This document shows positions 36,900 through 45,516 of a DNA stretch of 64,000 nucleotides, one piece after another. Made by a program: the position numbers and the translations under genes. The stretch's first letter is position 1. Every line of letters begins with the position of its first letter. Under the pieces are notes generated by a model. That model ran no database searches, had not been told where the DNA came from, and saw only the letters and a list, made by a program, of their open reading frames with translations. Source of the DNA: Niveispirillum lacus (GTDB lineage Bacteria > Pseudomonadota > Alphaproteobacteria > Azospirillales > Azospirillaceae); the NCBI RefSeq assembly GCF_002251795.1, contig NZ_NOXU01000024.1:233805-297804 (forward strand), written 5' to 3'.

Positions 36900-36941
36900 G
36901 TCTATTCGGAGCGGACAGGGTTCCGGCTCCGGTCAATAGAC
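36900..36941. other. Long bulged hairpin in the ileS-metZ gap
   Basis: GTCTATT pairs with AATAGAC (7 bp); inside this CGGAGC pairs with GCTCCG (6 bp) with a 3-base bulge, and GGA with TCC near the loop. The structure sits in a 540-bp non-coding gap, upstream of the probable ileS promoter. It could be a small RNA, an operator or a repeat relic. The rest of the gap (36629-37170) holds this, the hairpin at 36849 and the palindrome at 37064. Confidence 0.45.
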
Positions 36942-37063
36942 GTGACGATAGGGTTGACGCGCAAAGCGTAGCACGAAAGGGGTGGAAAATCAGCCTTTAT
37001 GGCTGGGTGCCCATGGCGGGCCATCCCAGCGGCAGTCTGGTCTGTAACGACTTTCCACACTCT

Positions 37064-37099
37064 CCACCGTCATCCCGGCGAAAGCCGGGGTGACGGTGG
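37064..37099. repeat. REP-like palindrome downstream of metZ
   Basis: An inverted repeat with arms CCACCGTCATCCCGGC and GCCGGGGTGACGGTGG around a short GAAA-type loop, with one imperfect position. The core GTCATCCCGGCGAAAGCCGG is a dispersed intergenic palindrome known from many proteobacterial genomes. It lies 72 bp past the metZ stop and may also end its transcript. Confidence 0.65.
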
Positions 37100-37170
37100 A
37101 TGCGGTAGAACCCTCACCGCCCACAGGATCAGCCCACAGGATCAGCGGAAAAGCACCTGATAGCCGCTTC

Positions 37171-38370
37171 TTATACCAGCGTATCCAAGCCCCGCTTCAG
37201 GTCGGCGATGATGTCGTCGGCATCCTCCAGGCCCACCGACAGGCGGATGGTGCCGGGGCCGATGCCCAGGATCGCCTTCTCCTCCACCGTCAGGCGCTGA
37301 TGCGTCGTCGTGGAAGGATGGGTGGCCAACGATTTCGAGTCGCCCAGATTGTTGGAAATCTTGACGATTTTCAGTCCATTCAAGGTGGCAAAGGCGGCCG
37401 CCTTGGCATCACCGTTCACCGGCTTCAGATGGAAGCAGATCAGGTTGCTGCCGGCCTTCATCTGCTTTTTCAGCAGGGCGCGCTGCGGGTGGCTGTCCAG
37501 ACCGGCATAGAGGACCCGTTCCACCGCCGGGTGGTTTTCCAGGAAGGTGGCCACCGCCAAGGCGCTGGCCGACTGCGCCTTGACCCGCAGTTCCAGGGTT
37601 TCCAGACCCTTCAGCAGCACCCAGGCGTTGAACGGGCTCATGGCCGGGCCGGTATGGCGCAGATAGGGCGCCAATTGAGCCGCAACCTCGTCATCACACA
37701 GAATGGCACCGCCCAGGCAGCGGCCCTGGCCATCAATATGCTTGGTCGCGGAATAGACGACTACATCCACGCCATATTGGCGCGGTTTCTGCAAAACCGG
37801 CGTGGCGAAAACATTATCCACCACCACCTTGGCCCCGGCCTTGTGTGCCAGTGGCACCACATGCTCCAGATCAACCACTTCCAGGCAGGGGTTGCTGGGT
37901 GTTTCCAGGAAAACGAGGTTGGTAGGGACCGAGAGCGCCTTTTCCCATTCCTCATGTTTGGTGCCGTCGATGATCACGCTTTCGATACCGAAGCGGCGGG
38001 CCAGATCGGACACGATGTAAAGGCAGGAGCCGAACAGGGCGCGGCTGGCCACCAGTCGGTCGCCGGCCTTCAACAGGCCAAAGACGGCGGCATGAACAGC
38101 GGCCATACCCGATGCGGTGGCAAAGCAGCGCGGGAAGCCTTCATACTGCGCCAGCCGATCCTCAAACATGGCCACGGTCGGATTGCGGAACCGGGAATAG
38201 ACGAAGCGCGAGCCATCATTGACAAAGGCGGCCTCGGCGGCCTCGGCGCTGCCATAGACAAAGCCGGAAGTGAGGAAGATCGCCTCGCTCGTTTCCTCAA
38301 ACTGGGAACGGCGGGTGCCGCCATGCACCAGTTGGGTGGCGGGGTTCAGATCATCAGGCAGGTCGCTCAT
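37171..38370 (-). CDS. metZ: O-succinylhomoserine sulfhydrylase
   Basis: A 399-residue PLP enzyme of the Cys/Met metabolism family, making homocysteine from O-succinylhomoserine and sulfide in methionine synthesis. The PLP lysine is K210 in VVYSATKHIDGQGR; other motifs are TSGFVYGSAEAAEAAF, SRFRNPTV, ATASGMAAVHA and LETPSNPCLEV. The C-terminus has the family GTIRLSVGLED. ATG 38370 is preceded by GAGGA at 8 bases; a TTG at 38385 is less likely. Regulated by a SAM-II riboswitch and terminator just upstream. MetZ rather than MetY is inferred from sequence style and the riboswitch. Confidence 0.93.
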   Translation of the reverse strand: MSDLPDDLNPATQLVHGGTRRSQFEETSEAIFLTSGFVYGSAEAAEAAFVNDGSRFVYSRFRNPTVAMFEDRLAQYEGFPRCFATASGMAAVHAAVFGLLKAGDRLVASRALFGSCLYIVSDLARRFGIESVIIDGTKHEEWEKALSVPTNLVFLETPSNPCLEVVDLEHVVPLAHKAGAKVVVDNVFATPVLQKPRQYGVDVVVYSATKHIDGQGRCLGGAILCDDEVAAQLAPYLRHTGPAMSPFNAWVLLKGLETLELRVKAQSASALAVATFLENHPAVERVLYAGLDSHPQRALLKKQMKAGSNLICFHLKPVNGDAKAAAFATLNGLKIVKISNNLGDSKSLATHPSTTTHQRLTVEEKAILGIGPGTIRLSVGLEDADDIIADLKRGLDTLV

Positions 38371-38383
38371 GGCCAGGGTCCTC

Positions 38384-38411
38384 AAAAAGCCTCGACCGGT
38401 TCGATCGAGGC
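38384..38411 (-). terminator. Intrinsic terminator in the metZ leader
   Basis: On the minus strand a perfect stem GCCTCGA / TCGAGGC with a 9-base loop is followed by TTTTT, ending only 13 bases before the metZ ATG; the Shine-Dalgarno GAGGA comes directly after the T-run. Placed downstream of the SAM-II aptamer, it is the likely expression platform for attenuation. Confidence 0.85.
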
Positions 38412-38449
38412 CCGGTGGCGCCCTTTCGGCGCCTGATCCCTGGCTTCGA

Positions 38450-38503
38450 CCTTTTAGCAGCTTCGTTTAACGTGGCCTGCAATCCGGTCACCAAATCACC
38501 ACG
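38450..38503 (-). ncRNA. SAM-II riboswitch
   Basis: The RNA strand reads CGTGG then TGATTTGG, ATTGCAGG, CCACG, TTAAAC and GCTGCTAAAAGG. This order of conserved blocks is that of the SAM-II aptamer: P1 CGTGG/CCACG, the conserved GATTT and ATTGCA, and the 3' GCTAAAA strand that forms the pseudoknot. It begins within a few bases of the predicted transcription start. High S-adenosylmethionine should lower metZ expression. Confidence 0.9.
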
Positions 38504-38511
38504 CGGGAACC

Positions 38512-38540
38512 GTTAAATCCCGCCGCTGCCGGCTTGTCAA
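38512..38540 (-). promoter_or_regulatory. metZ promoter
   Basis: TTGACA (perfect -35), a 17-bp spacer, and TTTAAC (-10, 4 of 6). The predicted start near 38505 places the SAM-II aptamer at the very 5' end of the message, which strongly supports both calls. Confidence 0.75.
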
Positions 38541-38639
38541 GCCACGCACATGCATGGCGGCAAGGGTCTGGTTGCCGAAGGGGGCTGATCCGTGCTAGGT
38601 CCCGCGCCAAACCCTTCACGCTTTTTTCCGGAGTTCCAG

Positions 38640-39149
38640 ATGTCCGACGAGACGATCAATCAGGGTGATGACGCCGCCGAAGCCCAGTCCGCGCGCCCGG
38701 TGCCGCCACTGGTCGTCAATATGCAGTATGTGAAGGACCTGTCGTTCGAAAACCCGAACGCGCCGCGCATCCTGGCCAGCGCATCCGAACAGCCGAAGAT
38801 CGATTTGCAGGTCGATCTGCAGGCCCAGGGTCTGGCCGACAATGTCGCCGAAGTGCAGATCCGCCTGCGCGCCGAAGCCACCGTGGGTGAGGCAACGGCC
38901 TTCATTGCCGAACTGGTCTATGCCGGGGTTTTCACCCTGCCCAACATGCCGGCCGAGACGCAACGCGCCGTGCTGCTGATCGAAGGGCCCCGCCTGTTGT
39001 TCCCGTTCGCCCGCCAGATCATCGCCGACGTCACCGCCCAGGGCGGATTCCCGCCGCTGCTGTTGCAGCCGCTGGACTTTGTTGACCTGTACCGCCGTCA
39101 GGTCCTGTCCCAGCAGGGCGAAATGGGCGATGCGCAGGGCAATGCCTGA
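38640..39149 (+). CDS. secB: Protein-export chaperone SecB
   Basis: A 169-residue cytoplasmic chaperone that holds pre-proteins unfolded and hands them to SecA. Conserved parts are QYVKDLSFENPNAP, the beta strand QIRLRAEATVGEATAFIAELVYAGVFTLPN and the C-terminal FPPLLLQPLDFVDLY. ATG 38640 fits the family N-terminus (MSDETINQ). It diverges from metZ across 269 bp that hold the metZ leader. In many alphaproteobacteria secB lies near fxsA and the TIM44-like gene; here they are 35 kb apart. Confidence 0.96.
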   Translation: MSDETINQGDDAAEAQSARPVPPLVVNMQYVKDLSFENPNAPRILASASEQPKIDLQVDLQAQGLADNVAEVQIRLRAEATVGEATAFIAELVYAGVFTLPNMPAETQRAVLLIEGPRLLFPFARQIIADVTAQGGFPPLLLQPLDFVDLYRRQVLSQQGEMGDAQGNA

Positions 39150-39175
39150 TCCGATTGTCGCCTTCACTGTCTGAA

Positions 39176-39205
39176 AACACCGCGGAGCCTGCGCTTCGCG
39201 GTGTT
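39176..39205 (+). terminator. Terminator after secB
   Basis: A perfect 9-bp stem AACACCGCG / CGCGGTGTT with a 12-base loop, followed by ATTTAT, 27 bp after the secB stop. Confidence 0.75.
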
Positions 39206-39306
39206 ATTTATGGGGACTTCGTACCCTTGGGGCGGGCGGGTTGCGCCGGTGGGCGGCGGTTGGTAAGACAGGTCAGATCAGGCCAGGGCCAAGCCGGCGG
39301 GGAACC

Positions 39307-40509
39307 ATGGGCGACCAGTACGGACAACAGCAGGATCTGCGCAACATGCGCCAGGGTGGAACCGCAGCCTTTGACACCGCCGACACGGCGGCACAGGCGC
39401 CGGCCGGACCCCGGCATGTCGGCGAAGCGCTGAAGGCGCGGCGCGAGGCGCTGGGTTATGCACTGCCCGATCTGGCCGCCAATCTGCGCATCCGCCTCAA
39501 CTTTCTGGAAGCGATCGAGGAAGGGCGCTGGGGGGATCTGCCGGGCCATGCCTATTCCACCGGTTTTCTGCGTTCCTATGCCCAGATCGTGGGGCTGGAC
39601 CCCGGTGCGGTGCTGCTCCGGTTCAAGCAGGATGCGGCCGGGCATGAACCGGCCCCGGAACTTTATTTCCCCGAACCGGTGAATGAAAGCCGCGTGCCAG
39701 GGGGGGCCGTCCAGTTGCTGTCGGCCCTGCTGGCCGTCGCTGTCTATGGCGGCTGGTACGTACTATCCGCGTCCAACCGGTCGGTCGGCGACATGGTCCC
39801 CGCCTTGCCGGAACGGCTGTCGAAGCTGATCTATGGGGATGGCACGGTGGTGGAGCCACCACCTAGCCCGACACCCATGCTGAATGCCGGCCAGGTGGAA
39901 GCGCTGGTCGAGGGATCGGCCCCGTCGGCACCGGAAGTGGGGGGGGCCGGGGCCAGCCCCCTGCCGGCGCCGGTTCAGCGCCGTGACCCCGATGCCGGCA
40001 CACCGTTGCCCGCGACCGATACCAGCCCCGTGGCTGAGGGCCCGGTCAATGACGAAGACAGCGAAGTGCCACAACTGCCCGATCTGGGGCAAACGGGCCT
40101 GCCGCCCGCTGCTGACCCGGCCACCCCGGATGTGGAACCGGTCGCTGCCGGCGAGGCCGCTGCCATGCCGGCGCCGCCCGCCGCCAACGCCCCGACCGCC
40201 ACACCCGAACAGGTGGTGCCGACGGGCCGGGTCTTCGGTCAGGCAGAGGGCAATGTGCGTGTCACCATCCGCGCCGTCGAGGATAGTTGGGTGGAGGTAC
40301 GGGACGGCAAAGGTACCCTCTGGGCGTCCCGTGTGCTGCGCCGGGGCGACCTGTTCCGGGCCCCCGACATACCGGGCATGGTGCTGAATACCGGCAATGC
40401 CGGTGGTCTGGTGGTCAGCCTGGATGGTCGCGACCTTGCCCCGCTGGGGGCCAAGTCCCAGGTACTGCGGAGCGTCCCCCTGACACCGGAAGCGCTGGCC
40501 GGACGGTAA
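39307..40509 (+). CDS. RodZ-like helix-turn-helix membrane protein
   Basis: 400 residues. An N-terminal XRE-type helix-turn-helix (about residues 38-100, GEALKARREALGYALPDLAANLRI) is followed by a single membrane segment near residue 140 (VQLLSALLAVAVYGGWYVL). Then comes a long Pro/Ala-rich periplasmic linker and a C-terminal DUF4115 beta domain (about 315-400, VRVTIRAVEDSWVEVRDGKGTLW). This is the RodZ layout, linked to MreB-based cell shape. Its place just before ispG is common in proteobacteria. The start at 39307 is the first ATG after the terminator; ATG 39349 is possible. Confidence 0.88.
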   Translation: MGDQYGQQQDLRNMRQGGTAAFDTADTAAQAPAGPRHVGEALKARREALGYALPDLAANLRIRLNFLEAIEEGRWGDLPGHAYSTGFLRSYAQIVGLDPGAVLLRFKQDAAGHEPAPELYFPEPVNESRVPGGAVQLLSALLAVAVYGGWYVLSASNRSVGDMVPALPERLSKLIYGDGTVVEPPPSPTPMLNAGQVEALVEGSAPSAPEVGGAGASPLPAPVQRRDPDAGTPLPATDTSPVAEGPVNDEDSEVPQLPDLGQTGLPPAADPATPDVEPVAAGEAAAMPAPPAANAPTATPEQVVPTGRVFGQAEGNVRVTIRAVEDSWVEVRDGKGTLWASRVLRRGDLFRAPDIPGMVLNTGNAGGLVVSLDGRDLAPLGAKSQVLRSVPLTPEALAGR

Positions 40510-40554
40510 CATGCAACCCGGCCTGCACGCCCCCCTTTTCCTGAAGGTTCATCC

Positions 40555-41679
40555 ATGAGCCCCAACCACGACCCCGCCGCCCACCGTCCCTGGCGCCAGA
40601 TCCTGCGCCGTAAATCCCGCCAGATCCGGGTCGGATCGGTGCTGGTGGGCGGCGATGCGCCGATCACAGTGCAAACCATGACCAACACGTCCACAGCGGA
40701 CGCGAAGGCCACCATCGAGCAGATCCGGCGGGCCGAAGAAGCGGGGGCCGACATTGTCCGTGTTTCCTGCCCGGATGAGGAAAGCACGGCGGCCCTGGGC
40801 GAGATCGTACGCGCGGCCCAGGTGCCGATCGTGGCCGATATCCATTTCCATTATCGTCGCGCCATCGAGGCGGCTCAGGCCGGAGCGGCTTGTCTGCGCA
40901 TCAATCCCGGCAATATCGGGTCGGCGGAGCGGGTACGCGAAGTGGTGCAGGCGGCCAAGGACCATGGCTGTTCCATCCGTATCGGGGTCAATGCCGGCAG
41001 CCTGGAACGGGACCTGCTGGAACGGTATGGAGAACCCTGCCCCGAGGCGCTGGTGGAAAGCGCGTTGACCCATGCCAAGATCCTGGAAGACCATGATTTC
41101 CGGGAGTTCAAGATCTCGGTGAAGGCATCCGACGTCTTCCTGGCTGTCGCCGCCTATCAGGGGCTGGCGGAAGCCTGTGACTATCCGTTGCATATCGGCA
41201 TCACCGAAGCGGGGGGCCTGCGGGCCGGCACTGTCAAATCCTCCATCGGACTGGGCATGCTGCTCTGGTCCGGTATCGGCGACACGATCCGCGTGTCATT
41301 GTCCGCCGATCCGGTGGAGGAGGTGAAGGTCGGCTATGAGATGCTGAAAAGCCTGGGCCTGCGTCGCCGGGGCGTGACCGTCATTTCCTGCCCTTCCTGC
41401 GCGCGTCAGCAGTTTGACGTCATCAAGACCGTGGAGGTGCTGGAGGAACGGCTGGCCCATATCACCACGCCGCTGACTGTCTCTGTCATCGGCTGTGTGG
41501 TGAACGGGCCGGGGGAAGCCACCATGACCGATATCGGTTTCACCGGCGGCGGCAAGGGCACACATCAGGTCTATCTGGGGGGCTTGCCGGCGCACCGCCT
41601 GAAGGACGAGAGCATCGTCGATCATCTGGTGAAACTGGTTGAAGCCAAGGCGGCCGAGATTGCCATGGCCAAAGGCTGA
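40555..41679 (+). CDS. ispG: 4-hydroxy-3-methylbut-2-enyl-diphosphate synthase
   Basis: A 374-residue iron-sulfur enzyme of the MEP isoprenoid pathway, converting MEcPP to HMBPP. Signatures are [47 protein letters not shown] and the [4Fe-4S] cysteines in [11 protein letters not shown] and [13 protein letters not shown]. It starts 45 bp after the RodZ-like stop and is probably co-transcribed. hisS, which often follows, is absent; an export system begins 117 bp later. Confidence 0.96.
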   Translation: MSPNHDPAAHRPWRQILRRKSRQIRVGSVLVGGDAPITVQTMTNTSTADAKATIEQIRRAEEAGADIVRVSCPDEESTAALGEIVRAAQVPIVADIHFHYRRAIEAAQAGAACLRINPGNIGSAERVREVVQAAKDHGCSIRIGVNAGSLERDLLERYGEPCPEALVESALTHAKILEDHDFREFKISVKASDVFLAVAAYQGLAEACDYPLHIGITEAGGLRAGTVKSSIGLGMLLWSGIGDTIRVSLSADPVEEVKVGYEMLKSLGLRRRGVTVISCPSCARQQFDVIKTVEVLEERLAHITTPLTVSVIGCVVNGPGEATMTDIGFTGGGKGTHQVYLGGLPAHRLKDESIVDHLVKLVEAKAAEIAMAKG

Positions 41680-41796
41680 GACCCAGGCGGGCCAGCCCAG
41701 ACGCCTTTCGCAGGTGCGGAATTGACATGCCGCAATGCCCATATCCTGTCCGCACGCTAGGGTGACCGCATCATCCGGCTGTTGCGGAGTGTTCCC

Positions 41797-42798
41797 ATGC
41801 GTGCGCCACCCCTGATCGCCCTGCTGGCTGTGGCTGCCGTGGGGGGTGGTTTCGGCCTTTACTGGTGGAACGCACAAGCCGGACAGTTGCCGCAGGGACT
41901 GGCCCATGCCAATGGCCGGGTAGAGGTGGAACGCATCGACATTGCCACCAAGCTGCCTGGCCGTGTGCTGGAGATTGCCGTACGCGAGGGCGATGGGGTG
42001 GCGCGTGGGGCCGTGGTCGCGCGCCTGGACAAGGCCGAGTTGATGGCCCAGCGGGCCGCTGCAATGGCTGCCGTCCGCCGCGCCGAACAGGCGATCCTGC
42101 AGGCCGAGGCGCAGGTGGCGGTCCGGCAGGCTGAAGTCAGACTGTCGGGGGTGGAACTGAAACGCGGCATGGAACTGTCGCGTACCGGTACTATGCCGGC
42201 CAGCGAGGTGGACCGGCGCAAGGCGCAGAATGATGTCGCGTCCGCCACGCTGGAAGCGGCGCGGGCCAATGTCGGCGATGCCAAGGCCGCCTGGGAGGCC
42301 GCCAAGGCGCAACTGCTGTTGATCGACACCAACCTGGCGGAAACCGATCTGACCAGCCCCACAGCCGGCCGCATCGAATACCGGCTGGCCCATCCCGGCG
42401 AAGTGCTGGCCGCCGGCGGGCGGGTAGCCACCTTGCTGGACCTGTCGGATGTGTTCATGACCGTCTTTCTGCCAACGGGTCAGACAGGGCGGGTGGCGCA
42501 TGGGTCGGATGCCCGCATTGTGCTGGACGCTGCGCCGGACTATGTGATCCCGGCCAAGGTCAGCTTTGTCGCGGCGGAGGCGCAGTTCACCCCCAAGGCG
42601 GTAGAAACGGCGGATGAACGCGAAAAGCTGATGTACCGGGTCAAGCTGTCCATTGATCCGGCGCTGCTGACCATTTATCGCGACTATGTGCGCGCCGGCC
42701 TGACGGGGCAGGCCTATGTCAAGCTGGACCCGGCGGTGGCCTGGCCGGATCGGCTGGCCACGAAACTACCAGCAGCGCCCGCCCATGCCGGCCACTGA
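41797..42798 (+). CDS. HlyD-family periplasmic adaptor
   Basis: A 333-residue membrane-fusion protein. An N-terminal anchor (PPLIALLAVAAVGGGFGLYWW) is followed by a split biotinyl-lipoyl domain (ATKLPGRVLEIAVREGDGVARG and SPTAGRIEYRLAHPGEVLAAGG), a coiled-coil hairpin (about residues 85-185) and a beta barrel. It is the YhiI-like adaptor of a three-gene export system with the RbbA-like and YhhJ-like genes. It ends inside the start of the ABC gene (14-base overlap). ATG 41797 has GCGGAG about 9 bases before it; a TTG at 41782 is in frame. Confidence 0.9.
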   Translation: MRAPPLIALLAVAAVGGGFGLYWWNAQAGQLPQGLAHANGRVEVERIDIATKLPGRVLEIAVREGDGVARGAVVARLDKAELMAQRAAAMAAVRRAEQAILQAEAQVAVRQAEVRLSGVELKRGMELSRTGTMPASEVDRRKAQNDVASATLEAARANVGDAKAAWEAAKAQLLLIDTNLAETDLTSPTAGRIEYRLAHPGEVLAAGGRVATLLDLSDVFMTVFLPTGQTGRVAHGSDARIVLDAAPDYVIPAKVSFVAAEAQFTPKAVETADEREKLMYRVKLSIDPALLTIYRDYVRAGLTGQAYVKLDPAVAWPDRLATKLPAAPAHAGH

Positions 42799-45514
42799 TC
42801 CCGCCATCACCCTGTCAGGCGTCCACCATGCCTATGGGGAAAAGCAGGCGCTGGCGGGGGTTGGCCTGACGATCCCGACAGGGGTGAGCGTCGCCATCAT
42901 CGGGCCGGACGGGGTGGGCAAATCCACCCTGCTGGGCCTGATCGCCGGTGTACGGAAACTCCAGACGGGGAGGGTCTGGGTGCTGGGTGGGCAAATGGAC
43001 GACGCGGGCCACCGGGACATTGTATCCCCGCGTATCGCCTATATGCCGCAGGGGCTGGGCCGCAACCTCTATCCAACCCTGTCTGTGACAGAAAATATCG
43101 ACTTTTTCGGTCGCCTGTATGGGCAGACACCAACAGAGCGGGCGGCACGTATTGGTCGGTTGCTGAAAGCCACGGGCCTGGACCCGTTTCCAGACCGGGC
43201 AGCGGGCAAATTGTCCGGGGGCATGAAGCAAAAGCTGTCTTTGTGCTGCGCGTTGATCCATGACCCTGACCTGTTGATCCTGGATGAACCGACCACAGGT
43301 GTAGACCCGCTCTCCCGGCGACAATTCTGGACCCTGATCGATGCCATCCGTGCCGAGCGGCCCGGCATGACCCTTCTGGTTGCCACCGCCTATATGGACG
43401 AGGCAGCGCGCTTCGACCATCTGGTCGCCATGGACCAGGGTCGTATTCTGGCCGCCGGACCGCAGGATGCGATGCTGGCTCAAGCCGGGGCCGCCACCCC
43501 GGAACAGGCCTATGCGGTCCTGCAAGCCGGCGGCCGAACCCGCCCGACCCCGCTTACCATGCCGGATTTTGTCCACCGGGACGGGCCGGATGCCATCATG
43601 GCCGATGGGCTGACCCGTCGGTTCGGCGATTTCACGGCGGTTGACAAGGTCAGCTTCTGCATCCGGCGGGGTGAGATTTTCGGCTTCCTGGGATCGAACG
43701 GCTGCGGCAAGACCACCACCATGAAGATGCTGACGGGTCTGCTGCCCGCCACATCGGGCACGGCCACCCTGTTGGGCCAGCCCATCGGTAAAGCCGATCT
43801 GGAAACGCGGCTGCGCGTTGGCTACATGTCCCAAAGTTTTTCGCTGTACGAGGAATTATCCGTCCGCGCCAATCTGGAACTGCATGCGCGGCTGTACCGA
43901 CTTGCGGCCGACCGCGTGGCCGCGGTCACAACGCAAGCCCTGGCCGATTTCGGGTTGTCAGAGGTGGCGGACGCCCTCCCCCCCGCGCTGCCACTGGGTA
44001 TCCGGCAGCGGCTGCAACTGGCAGCGGCCTGCCTGCACAGGCCGGAAATCCTGATCCTGGATGAACCGACATCCGGGGTAGACCCCGGCGCCCGCGACCT
44101 GTTCTGGCGGTATCTGGGCGCGTTGTCGCGCCGTGATGGGGTGACGATCTTTGTCTCCACCCATTTCATGAATGAAGCAGAGCGGTGTGACCGTATTTCC
44201 CTGATGCATGCCGGCCGGGTGCTGGCCGTCGGCACACCGGCAGAGTTGCGCGACGGGCAGGGGGCGGCGACGCTGGAGGATGCGTTCGTCATGGTGCTGA
44301 AACAGGCCGGCGGTATCCGCGAGGAGCCGCCGCCTGCCGCCACGCTCGACCATAAACCGGCGACGCGCGATGCCAGAGGAGGCGTTTCCACGTCATTAGC
44401 CCGGATCTGGGCCTTTGCCCGGCGGGAGATGGTGGAGGTGCTGCGCGACCGTGTCCGCCTGACCTTTGCCCTTTTTGGACCGCTGATCCTGCTGCTGACC
44501 TTCGGTTATGGCATCACCTTCGACGTGGAGGCCCTGCCTTTTGCCGTCTATGATCAAGACCAGAGCCTGGAAAGCCGGCAGTTGGTGGAAAACCTGACCG
44601 GGTCGCGGTATTTCCAGGAACGTGCGCCGGTGACCAGCGACAGCGCCATCGAACATCGGTTAAAAACCGGCGAGCTGCGCCTGGTGATTTCCATCCCGCC
44701 CGCGTTCGGGCGTGACTTGATGCAGGGACGTCGGCCGGAACTGGCCGTCTATCTGGACGGGGCCATGCCGTTCCGGGCGGAAACGGCCCACGGTTATGTG
44801 CAGGGCATCGCCCTGGCCTATATCCAGGATCTGACACAGCGATCCCGCGCGCCCGACACGGCCGCCGTCACCGTCAGGATCGAACCCCGCTTCCGCTATA
44901 ATCAGCCATTCCGCAGTGCGGCCGCGATCCTGCCCGGCGTGATCATGGTGCTGCTGATCATGATCCCGCCCATGCTAACCGCGATCGGTGTGGTGCGGGA
45001 GCGGGAGATCGGGTCCATCGCCAATCTCTACGCCTCGCCCGCCAGTGTCGGCGAGTTCCTGATCGGCAAGCAGGCACCCTATATCCTGATCGGATTTGCC
45101 AGTTTCCTGATCATGCTGATCGTGACCTGGCTGCTGTTTGCCGTGCCGGTGAAAGGGTCGCTGGCGGCATTGTGCCTGGGTGTGGTGCTCTATATCGTGG
45201 CCGGCACGGGACTGGGCCTGCTGATCTCTACCTTTGTGCGCACACAGGTGGCAGCCATCGCCCTGACGGCCATTCTCTGTACGGTGCCCGCCGTCAACTT
45301 CTCCGGCTTTCTGTATCCCGCCGCCACGCTGGAAGGCGGGGCGCGGCTGTTTGGCCTGTCCTTCCCCTCCTTGTGGTTTCAAACCATCAGTCTGGGCAGC
45401 TTCGCCAAGGCACGGGGCTTTGCCGCGTTCCATCTGGAATTCACCATGCTGGCCCTGTTCGCCCTGCTGTTTCTGGGCGCGGCCTGCCTGTTGCTGAACA
45501 AGCAGGAGGATTGA
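42785..45514 (+). CDS. rbbA: ABC transporter with two ATPase domains fused to a permease (RbbA/YhiH type)
   Basis: 909 residues. The first ATPase (about residues 10-230) has Walker A GPDGVGKST, signature LSGGMKQKL and Walker B LLILDEPTTGVDP. The second (about 285-510) has GSNGCGKTT, but the signature is altered to LPLGIRQRL, as in E. coli RbbA, with LILDEPTSGVDP. From about 550 an ABC-2 permease has a large extracytoplasmic loop and six membrane segments near the end. RbbA was described as ribosome-associated; the operon with HlyD and a second permease suggests export. A TolC-like outer-membrane partner is not here. Confidence 0.9.
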   Translation: MPATDPAITLSGVHHAYGEKQALAGVGLTIPTGVSVAIIGPDGVGKSTLLGLIAGVRKLQTGRVWVLGGQMDDAGHRDIVSPRIAYMPQGLGRNLYPTLSVTENIDFFGRLYGQTPTERAARIGRLLKATGLDPFPDRAAGKLSGGMKQKLSLCCALIHDPDLLILDEPTTGVDPLSRRQFWTLIDAIRAERPGMTLLVATAYMDEAARFDHLVAMDQGRILAAGPQDAMLAQAGAATPEQAYAVLQAGGRTRPTPLTMPDFVHRDGPDAIMADGLTRRFGDFTAVDKVSFCIRRGEIFGFLGSNGCGKTTTMKMLTGLLPATSGTATLLGQPIGKADLETRLRVGYMSQSFSLYEELSVRANLELHARLYRLAADRVAAVTTQALADFGLSEVADALPPALPLGIRQRLQLAAACLHRPEILILDEPTSGVDPGARDLFWRYLGALSRRDGVTIFVSTHFMNEAERCDRISLMHAGRVLAVGTPAELRDGQGAATLEDAFVMVLKQAGGIREEPPPAATLDHKPATRDARGGVSTSLARIWAFARREMVEVLRDRVRLTFALFGPLILLLTFGYGITFDVEALPFAVYDQDQSLESRQLVENLTGSRYFQERAPVTSDSAIEHRLKTGELRLVISIPPAFGRDLMQGRRPELAVYLDGAMPFRAETAHGYVQGIALAYIQDLTQRSRAPDTAAVTVRIEPRFRYNQPFRSAAAILPGVIMVLLIMIPPMLTAIGVVREREIGSIANLYASPASVGEFLIGKQAPYILIGFASFLIMLIVTWLLFAVPVKGSLAALCLGVVLYIVAGTGLGLLISTFVRTQVAAIALTAILCTVPAVNFSGFLYPAATLEGGARLFGLSFPSLWFQTISLGSFAKARGFAAFHLEFTMLALFALLFLGAACLLLNKQED

Positions 45515-45516
45515 AC

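Noticed and set aside
36629..37170. tRNA or T-box leader near ileS
   Set aside because: No cloverleaf, TPsiC-like GGTTCGA box or T-box sequence could be found; the hairpins do not fit either.
41722..41750. TTGACA before the HlyD gene as a promoter
   Set aside because: The -35-like hexamer is perfect, but the only -10-like sequence (TATCCT) is 14 bp away, too close for a standard promoter.
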